This document shows, piece after piece, positions 6,364 through 10,880 of a stretch of DNA of 10,880 nt; positions within the stretch are counted from its first letter, which is position 1; every line of letters starts with the position of its first letter. This DNA is from JABMRF01 sp964584985 (lineage in GTDB: Bacteria > Patescibacteriota > Patescibacteriia > UBA11705 > JABHMO01), in the NCBI GenBank assembly GCA_964584985.1, contig CAZPBK010000020.1:1-10880 (forward strand). Direction: 5' to 3'. The position numbers were made by a program, and so were the translations under genes. Below the pieces are notes generated by a model, which searched no databases, was not told the DNA's origin, and saw only the letters and a program-made list of their open reading frames with translations.

Positions 6364-7779
6364 ATGAAAAATAAAATCAGAAAAAAGAAAATCATTTTGT
6401 CTTTTTTTTCTTTGATTTTGATTTTTAGCTTGAGCGGTTGCTTGGGCGGTAGTGAAGGTACTTCCCCGGAAGCCGCTTATCAAGATGAACAGTTGATTTG
6501 GTGGGGAGTTTGGGACAATGAAGATGATGTTGAGCCGTTGATAGACACTTATCGCCAGCTTCATCCCAATGTTGACATTGCTTACAGAAAATTGCGATTT
6601 GAAGAATATGAGGATGAATTGTTAAATGCTTTGGCCGAGGGCCGAGGTCCGGATATTTTTTCCGTGCATAATACTTGGATGAAAAAATATCAAAGGAAAA
6701 TAAGCCCTTTGCCATCAACCACTTCAGTACCGATAAAATATGTAAAAGAAGGCATTAAAAAAGAAGAAATAACCGAATGGCGGACCAATCGGTCATTAAC
6801 TCCGGCGCAAGTAAGAAGAAATTTTGTAGAAGTAGTGGCTGGCGATGTTTTAATGGATGATCCGGATCAAGAAGGTTATAATGAACAGATTTGGGGTTTG
6901 CCAACCAGTTTGGATACCATGGTTCTTTATTATAATAAAGATTTATTTAACAGATACGGGGTGATTGAGCCACCGGCTAATTGGAACTCTTTTCAAGAGG
7001 CGGTAAAGAAGATTACCAGGATTGATGGAGAAACTGAAGAAATTTTAACCTCCGGAGCGGCCATTGGTACGGCTGATAATGTGGTTAGGAGTTTTGATCT
7101 TTTATCCCTTTTGATGATGCAAAATATGACTGATATGCTTAGCAATAGAGAAGCGGTTTTTGATCAAGTGCCTGCCGACTTGGAAGTGGAAGTGCCGCCG
7201 GGAATCGGAGCGTTGGATTATTATGTGCAGTTTGCTTCACCGCTTTATGAAGGCTATACTTGGAACAATAATATGCCCAATTCTTTGGAGGCTTTTATTC
7301 AGGGAAGAACGGCCATGTTTTTTGGTTATGCTTATCATCGACCGGAAATCAAAGCCAGAAATCCACAGTTGAATTTCAGTATTGCCCCGGTACCGCAGGT
7401 GGGTGAACAGCAAAAAGTTAATTATGCCAATTATTGGGTTCAGGTGGTATCTAAGCAAACTGAGATTGAAAATTATGCCTGGGACTTTGTACAGTTTATT
7501 ACTGATGAGGAAAATATTATGCCTTATTTACAAGAAGTGAAAAAACCGACCGCTTTGCGTTCAACCGAGATTTTAAATAACCAACTGGAAAATGAGGAAA
7601 TGGCTGTTTTTGCTGACCAGGTTTTAACCGCCAAGAGTTGGTATAAAGGCTATAATTCCACCGGAGCCGAGCAAGCTTTTTCTGAAATGATAAATAATGT
7701 GCTTGCCGGGAATATGAATTCTGAAGAGGCGGTTGAACAAGCCATTGATAAGGTCAATTATTCCATAAGAAACAGGTAA
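6364..7779 (+). CDS. ABC-type extracellular solute-binding lipoprotein (family 1, sugar-type)
   Basis: A 471-residue protein. A basic N-terminus, a hydrophobic stretch (10-24) and a lipobox LSGC with Cys26 mark a lipid-anchored surface protein. The mature part follows the MalE/UgpB-like fold: LIWWGVWDNED strand (44-54), PLIDTYRQLHPNVDIAYRKL (58-77), the GRGPDIF motif (93-99), then YNEQIWGLPTSLDTMVLYYN and KDLFNRYGVIEPPANWNSFQ. The later FIQGRTAMFFGYAYHRPEI and PVPQV segments are typical of SBP_bac_1/8 proteins. Such proteins deliver sugars to ABC permeases, but no permease or ATPase gene is near. Instead it sits between galU and the pilin array, with 13 and 10 bases of spacing. It may serve a distant transporter or act as a surface receptor tied to the pilins; the latter is inference. 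It starts at ATG 6364 with no Shine-Dalgarno site. Confidence 0.88.
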   Translation: MKNKIRKKKIILSFFSLILIFSLSGCLGGSEGTSPEAAYQDEQLIWWGVWDNEDDVEPLIDTYRQLHPNVDIAYRKLRFEEYEDELLNALAEGRGPDIFSVHNTWMKKYQRKISPLPSTTSVPIKYVKEGIKKEEITEWRTNRSLTPAQVRRNFVEVVAGDVLMDDPDQEGYNEQIWGLPTSLDTMVLYYNKDLFNRYGVIEPPANWNSFQEAVKKITRIDGETEEILTSGAAIGTADNVVRSFDLLSLLMMQNMTDMLSNREAVFDQVPADLEVEVPPGIGALDYYVQFASPLYEGYTWNNNMPNSLEAFIQGRTAMFFGYAYHRPEIKARNPQLNFSIAPVPQVGEQQKVNYANYWVQVVSKQTEIENYAWDFVQFITDEENIMPYLQEVKKPTALRSTEILNNQLENEEMAVFADQVLTAKSWYKGYNSTGAEQAFSEMINNVLAGNMNSEEAVEQAIDKVNYSIRNR

Positions 7780-7789
7780 ATAATTTTAT

Positions 7790-8203
7790 ATGAAAAATTT
7801 TTTATTGATAATGGTTTTGGTTGGTTTGGGGTTTTCTTTGACTCCCGGCGTAGCCATGGCCAAACTTCCTTCTTTGGTTCCGGAGGAATGCCAATTGGAT
7901 GCGCCATTGACCAATTGCACTGATTGTGAGCCCACAAAAACCGATCGTAGCGGTTGTTGTTGTAATTTAAGTTCTTTAGAAATGTTTTTAGTTAATGTTG
8001 CTCAGATAATTCTCGGCTTGACCGGCTCCATTGCCTTGATAATGTTTGTGGCCGGAGGAATTATGCTGATGATTTCAGGCGGCAGTCCGGATAAGATAAA
8101 CAAGGCTAAAAGTCTTTTACAGACCGCGGTTATTGGTTTAGCTATCATTTTATTGGCCGGAGTCATTGTTAAAATAGTGGTTAAACAAATATCAGGTTTT
8201 TAA
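7790..8203 (+). CDS. T4SS pilin-like protein 1 (TrbC/VirB2 type), cysteine-rich head
   Basis: A 137-residue protein. The signal peptide ends at about VAMA24. The head (25-62) holds six cysteines (34, 43, 46, 56, 57, 58), including CTDC and a CCC triplet, an unusual content for a pilin. Two helices (about 66-95 and 109-132) flank the loop ISGGSPDKINKAKSLL. This is the fold of TrbC/VirB2-like T4SS pilins: signal, short extracellular part, two membrane helices and a positively charged cytoplasmic loop. It starts 10 bases after the lipoprotein gene, so it is translated from the same transcript. The cysteines could form disulfides or bind metal. It is the first of six consecutive genes of this type. 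Confidence 0.8.
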   Translation: MKNFLLIMVLVGLGFSLTPGVAMAKLPSLVPEECQLDAPLTNCTDCEPTKTDRSGCCCNLSSLEMFLVNVAQIILGLTGSIALIMFVAGGIMLMISGGSPDKINKAKSLLQTAVIGLAIILLAGVIVKIVVKQISGF

Positions 8204-8237
8204 CGCATAAAATATAAATTAAATTTTAATTATAACT

Positions 8238-8636
8238 ATGAATTTGAAAAAGACATTTTTACTGTTAATGGTGATGAGTCTTTTGTTTAGTCCCTTTTTG
8301 GTTCAGGCTAAAGGAGCTACGCCCGAGGGTAAGGTGACCATAGATAAAGCTTTAAAAAAAGTTGATGATGTCTTACCTGAATCCATGCCCACCGGTGATC
8401 CGGATACCTTTGTGCAAACCCAGGCCGGAAAAATTATTAATGGACTTATGGGGATAATTGGTTCAATCACATTGCTGGTTTTTATTGCTAGTGGTATAAT
8501 GTGGATGATGTCCATGGGCAACCAGGACAAGATAAAAAAAGCGCAAAATACCATGATCTGGGCGGCGATCGGGCTTTTTGTGGTTTTTATCAGCTATGTT
8601 GTGGTTAATTATCTTTTGGACTATATGGTTTTTTGA
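8238..8636 (+). CDS. T4SS pilin-like protein 2, divergent loop
   Basis: A 132-residue protein with a signal peptide ending at about VQA24. A charged head without cysteines (25-65) carries two acidic/basic helical segments. Helix 1 lies at about 68-92 and helix 2 at about 106-128. The connecting loop reads MSMGNQDKIKKAQNTM, so the TAGG of its neighbours is replaced by SMGN while the D.IKKA part stays. It is the most divergent member and may hold a specialised position such as a minor subunit. The gap of 34 bases before it is AT-rich without a clear ribosome site. A promoter for the next gene overlaps its stop codon. Confidence 0.78.
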   Translation: MNLKKTFLLLMVMSLLFSPFLVQAKGATPEGKVTIDKALKKVDDVLPESMPTGDPDTFVQTQAGKIINGLMGIIGSITLLVFIASGIMWMMSMGNQDKIKKAQNTMIWAAIGLFVVFISYVVVNYLLDYMVF

Positions 8637-8661
8637 TAAAATTTATCTTATTAAATATAAT
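8633..8661 (+). promoter_or_regulatory. Internal promoter within the pilin array
   Basis: A -35 TTGATA (8633-8638) overlaps the stop codon of pilin 2. A 17-base spacer leads to a perfect -10 TATAAT (8656-8661). Transcription from about 8668 would give a 29-base leader to pilin 3 (ATG 8697). The region is AT-rich, which raises the chance of a false match, but both boxes and the spacing are good. Confidence 0.6.
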
Positions 8662-8696
8662 TAAATATAAATAAAAAATAAATAATTTTAAATCAC

Positions 8697-9098
8697 ATGA
8701 TCAATCCAAACAAAATCAAAACAATTGTCAGGGTGGTTATAGTCGCTTTGATGCTAACCACTGTGGCTGTCCCGGCTTTGGCCGAGAGAGCGGAATTGGA
8801 TTTGGGTGTAGAGGTAGTTGGTGACCAAACCGGTTTGTCCGGTGGTGAAGATACTGATTTACGGGCGGTTATCGGCAGTATTATAAATACAGCCTTAAGT
8901 TTTTTGGGCGTAGTGGCGGTTATTATTGTTTTAATCGGCGGATTTAAATACATGACCGCCGGAGGTAGTGAAGAAAAAGTCGGTGACGCTAAAAAATGGA
9001 TCATTTCCGGAATTATCGGATTGGCCATTATTTTGGCTGCTTATGCTATTACTTCTTTTGTTATAGAAAGATTGACCGATTCCATTGATGTAGAATAA
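8697..9098 (+). CDS. T4SS pilin-like protein 3
   Basis: A 133-residue protein with signal peptide to about ALA29 and an acidic head (30-55, LDLGVEVVGDQTGLSGGEDT) without cysteines. Helix 1 (about 58-84) leads into the loop MTAGGSEEKVGDAKKW, the canonical TAGG form, followed by helix 2 (about 101-123). The end is acidic, LTDSIDVE. It likely has its own promoter at 8633-8661 and is followed by a double stem-loop, so its expression may differ from that of the genes around it. The TrbC/VirB2-type assignment rests on architecture and the shared loop, not on a database search. Confidence 0.8.
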   Translation: MINPNKIKTIVRVVIVALMLTTVAVPALAERAELDLGVEVVGDQTGLSGGEDTDLRAVIGSIINTALSFLGVVAVIIVLIGGFKYMTAGGSEEKVGDAKKWIISGIIGLAIILAAYAITSFVIERLTDSIDVE

Positions 9099-9105
9099 AA
9101 TTCTT

Positions 9106-9131
9106 AGCGGACAAGCTGTGTTTTGTCCGCT
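9106..9131 (+). promoter_or_regulatory. Strong stem-loop between pilin 3 and pilin 4
   Basis: Arms AGCGGACAA (9106-9114) and TTGTCCGCT (9123-9131) form a perfect 9-bp stem with an 8-base loop. A run of seven T at 9144-9150 follows, but 12 bases after the stem, so it is not a standard terminator. Possible roles are partial termination or a 3'-end stabiliser for the pilin 3 message. Confidence 0.65.
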
Positions 9132-9168
9132 TATCATTGGTTGTTTTTTTCAAATAGCCAGTGATAAG
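9130..9168 (+). promoter_or_regulatory. Second, abutting stem-loop ahead of pilin 4
   Basis: Arms CTTATCATTGG (9130-9140) and CCAGTGATAAG (9158-9168) pair over 11 bp with one G-U wobble. The T-run lies in the loop. It shares bases 9130-9131 with the first stem, and its 3' arm ends 5 bases before the pilin 4 ATG (9174), so it could occlude the translation start. Confidence 0.6.
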
Positions 9169-9173
9169 CCAAT

Positions 9174-9563
9174 ATGAAAAAAAAGATTTTAGCCATATTT
9201 TTATCAATAATACTGTTATCCGGTTTTTGTTTAGTCGGATCGGCTTTGGCTACCGGCGGTTCAACCGCTTTGGGCGAAGGGTTGAATAAAGCCGGAGATA
9301 AGGCCGGTTTAACCTCTGATACTCCTGTTGAGTCTATTATTGGTAAGATTATTGGAGCGGTTTTCGGTTTTGTTAGTTTGCTTTTTCTGATTTTAATAAT
9401 TTATGCCGGAATAATGTTGATGACCGCCGGAGGAGAGGCTGAACAGGTAAAAAAAGCCAGAAAAACCTTGGTGCACGCGGCCATTGGTTTGTTTGTCACC
9501 CTAGCTTCCGGTCAAGTGGCTTATTATGTTTTGGAAAAAGTGGGACAAGCCACCGGTTCATAA
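9174..9563 (+). CDS. T4SS pilin-like protein 4
   Basis: A 129-residue protein with signal peptide to about ALA26. The head (27-53) contains LGEGLNKAGDKAGLTSDTP, a weakly amphipathic helix with no cysteines after the signal. Helix 1 (about 56-80) is followed by the loop MTAGGEAEQVKKARKTL and helix 2 (about 102-121). Its loop and helix 2 start resemble pilin 5 (TAGGEAE.VKKAR), so the two may come from a duplication. The start codon is placed just after a double stem-loop. Only 9 bases separate it from pilin 5. Confidence 0.8.
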   Translation: MKKKILAIFLSIILLSGFCLVGSALATGGSTALGEGLNKAGDKAGLTSDTPVESIIGKIIGAVFGFVSLLFLILIIYAGIMLMTAGGEAEQVKKARKTLVHAAIGLFVTLASGQVAYYVLEKVGQATGS

Positions 9564-9572
9564 AAAAGTTTT

Positions 9573-9968
9573 ATGAAAAAATATTTTACAGTTTTAATTT
9601 TTATTTTAGCTTTGATTGTTAATTTGAGCTTGGTTTTTAACTTTGCTTTGGCCGGTGACGCCGCATCTGATATTGCCAAACAAGGTTTGCAAACAACGGC
9701 GGATGAAGCTAACATTAGCGTTAGCAATACTAGCCCGGTGGCGGCTATTGGTAAAGCAATTAATATCTTGCTCAGTGTCTTGGGGGTAATCTTTTTAATA
9801 GTGGTTTTGTATGGCGGAGTCCTTTGGTTGACTGCCGGTGGGGAAGCGGAAAATGTAAAAAAAGCCAGAAGAATGTTGATTGAAGGGGCAATTGGTTTGA
9901 TTATTTCCTTGGGTGCTTATTCTTTATCCGAGTTTATAGTAAGAAACTTTCAAAGTGCGGTGCAATAA
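9573..9968 (+). CDS. T4SS pilin-like protein 5
   Basis: A 131-residue protein with signal peptide to about ALA27. The head (28-56) contains AASDIAKQGLQTTADEANIS and no cysteines. Helix 1 (about 58-83), loop LTAGGEAENVKKARRML and helix 2 (about 104-124) repeat the family plan. It is closest to pilin 4 in the loop, and its GGVLWLTAGG entry resembles the first domain of the fused gene that follows. It ends at TAA 9966-9968. Directly after the stop is an AAAAGGAG ribosome-site-like sequence (9967-9974) with no start codon at a fitting distance. Confidence 0.8.
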   Translation: MKKYFTVLIFILALIVNLSLVFNFALAGDAASDIAKQGLQTTADEANISVSNTSPVAAIGKAINILLSVLGVIFLIVVLYGGVLWLTAGGEAENVKKARRMLIEGAIGLIISLGAYSLSEFIVRNFQSAVQ

Positions 9969-10064
9969 AAGGAGCTAACTGAAAATTGATTAGTTGAAGC
10001 ATTTACATTTATGGCGATTAAGCAAATTTCAATATTTAAAAGTCAAAGAGAGTTTTAGGTATAT

Positions 10065-10880
10065 ATGTTTAAACAAAAATCCAAAATTTTACTTTTATCT
10101 TTTTCACTTATAGTTTTGTTTTTGTTGGCCGGGGCAGGTTTAGTACAGGCAGAGGAAGAGAATAATTCCGGATGCCTAGTAAACGCTGATTGCTCAGAGG
10201 GACAGATTTGCGACATTCAAATTCCAAATGTAACAGGAACATGCGTGCCGAGTACCAACGGATCCGGCAGTTCAGCTTCTGTAGAAACCCCCTTGTCCAC
10301 ATTGCAGACGGCCGGAGGAGAGATAAAAGTAGGGAAACAAAATTTGCCCGCCTTGGTTGGCAATATTATCAGCGTAATTTTATCTTTGGTTGGCGTGATT
10401 CTTTTGATAATTGTGGTTTATGGCGGTGTGCTGTATATGACGGCCGGAGGTGATTCGGAAAAAGTCAGAAAAGCCAAAAGCATGATCGCCAATAGCATTA
10501 TTGGGTTGATTATAGTTTTGGCTGCTTATTCCATAAGCTCTTTTGTAGTTCGTTCTATTGGAGGTGAAGGCACTTCCACCTTGAATATGCTGAGTGGATC
10601 CGCTGGAGGTTTAACCGGTCAAAATTTACCTACTTTGATTGGTAATATATTGGGCGTGATTTTGTCTTTAGCCGGAGTGGTTTTGGTTATAATAATAACT
10701 TATGCCGGATTTTTATGGATGACCGCAGGCGGAGATTCGGAAAAAGTCAAAAAAGCCAAGTCTTGGATGACCAATGCGGTAATTGGGCTGGTTATTGTTT
10801 TGGCCGCTTATGCTATTTCCAATTTTGTGGTTAATCAAATAGTTTCTTCTACAGGAGCGGGAAATACCGGTGGTGGCGGT
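10065..10880 (+). CDS. Tandem-domain T4SS pilin-like protein with four-cysteine head (partial, runs off the right edge)
   Basis: Open from ATG 10065 to the window end with no stop (272 codons so far). Signal peptide ends at about VQA29. A head with four cysteines (37, 43, 49, 60) in the pattern GCLVNADCSEGQICD...GTC looks like a small disulfide-bonded module. A Ser/Gly-rich linker follows. Pilin domain 1 spans about 93-165 (loop MTAGGDSEKVRKAKSM) and domain 2 about 187-259 (loop MTAGGDSEKVKKAKSW). By hand alignment they share about 50 of 73 residues, closer to each other than to the other pilins. The coding DNA shares the 16-base word GATTCGGAAAAAGTCA at 10452-10467 and 10734-10749, 282 bases apart and in frame. 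The sequence stops in a Gly-rich stretch (GAGNTGGGG), which may be the linker to a further domain. Fusion of pilin subunits in one chain is unusual for this family. Confidence 0.8.
   Translation, partial: MFKQKSKILLLSFSLIVLFLLAGAGLVQAEEENNSGCLVNADCSEGQICDIQIPNVTGTCVPSTNGSGSSASVETPLSTLQTAGGEIKVGKQNLPALVGNIISVILSLVGVILLIIVVYGGVLYMTAGGDSEKVRKAKSMIANSIIGLIIVLAAYSISSFVVRSIGGEGTSTLNMLSGSAGGLTGQNLPTLIGNILGVILSLAGVVLVIIITYAGFLWMTAGGDSEKVKKAKSWMTNAVIGLVIVLAAYAISNFVVNQIVSSTGAGNTGGGG

Noticed and set aside
8693..9028. Minus-strand 111-codon frame opposite pilin 3
   Set aside because: Antisense to a gene with clear signal peptide and pilin motifs. Its Thr/Pro-rich composition is the complement of the coding strand.
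10011..10058. 15-residue ATG frame (MAIKQISIFKSQREF) between pilin 5 and the fused pilin
   Set aside because: Too short, no ribosome site at a fitting distance and no recognisable features. The 96-base gap holds nothing else I can support.
10190..10453. 87-codon open frame on the plus strand
   Set aside because: It is out of frame with the fused pilin gene, which runs from 10065 to the edge with signal peptide and family motifs. The 87-codon frame is a shadow.
7790..10880. Repeated spacing of similar short genes as a possible CRISPR or phase-variable repeat array
   Set aside because: The similarity is at protein level in coding frames. There are no short identical direct repeats with unique spacers and no inverted repeats flanking each unit.

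Overview
The window looks like a fragment of a small-genome bacterium of the Candidate Phyla Radiation (Patescibacteria). This is an inference. It rests on strongly AT-rich DNA, standard stop usage with TGA as a real stop, few Shine-Dalgarno sites, a GalU of the shortened CPR-like type, and above all a tandem run of short two-helix pilin-like genes of the TrbC/VirB2 (T4SS pilin) type, which are common in that group. No 16S, tRNA or CRISPR sequence was seen, so the lineage cannot be pinned down further.

Left third (1-4485): an eroded defence or accessory island. It opens with the end of an unidentified gene (1-87). Next is a frameshifted 3' tail of a type I restriction-modification HsdS/HsdM-like gene (88-232), then a membrane-anchored HerA-type ATPase (249-2282). 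A GC-rich hairpin repeat, two adjacent NUDIX hydrolases (2447-2857, 2862-3425) and a Bro-N/DinD-like protein (3473-4342) follow. The island closes with another broken 3' tail (4345-4485) that resembles the end of a restriction or helicase subunit. Two gene tails without bodies suggest repeated insertion and deletion here.

Middle (4486-6350): housekeeping genes with clear signals. A strong sigma70-type promoter (4602-4630) drives an 85-residue RRM RNA-binding protein through a leader of about 150 nt, and an intrinsic terminator closes that unit. A second promoter (5113-5141) starts a new unit with a small two-helix membrane protein and GalU (UDP-glucose synthesis).

Right part (6364-10880): a cell-surface operon, apparently continuous with galU. 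A lipoprotein solute-binding protein is followed by six pilin-like genes on the same strand. Each has a signal peptide, a variable extracellular head and two transmembrane helices joined by a conserved TAGG..E.V.KAK loop. The sixth gene (10065 to the window edge) has no stop in the window, carries a four-cysteine head and already contains two complete pilin domains in tandem. An internal promoter (8633-8661) and a pair of abutting stem-loops (9106-9168) lie between pilin genes and could set their relative expression. The pilin array with cysteine-rich heads, its fused member and its orphan binding-protein partner is the best candidate for a poorly described system. It is probably a surface or secretion apparatus whose ATPase and channel genes would lie beyond the right edge.
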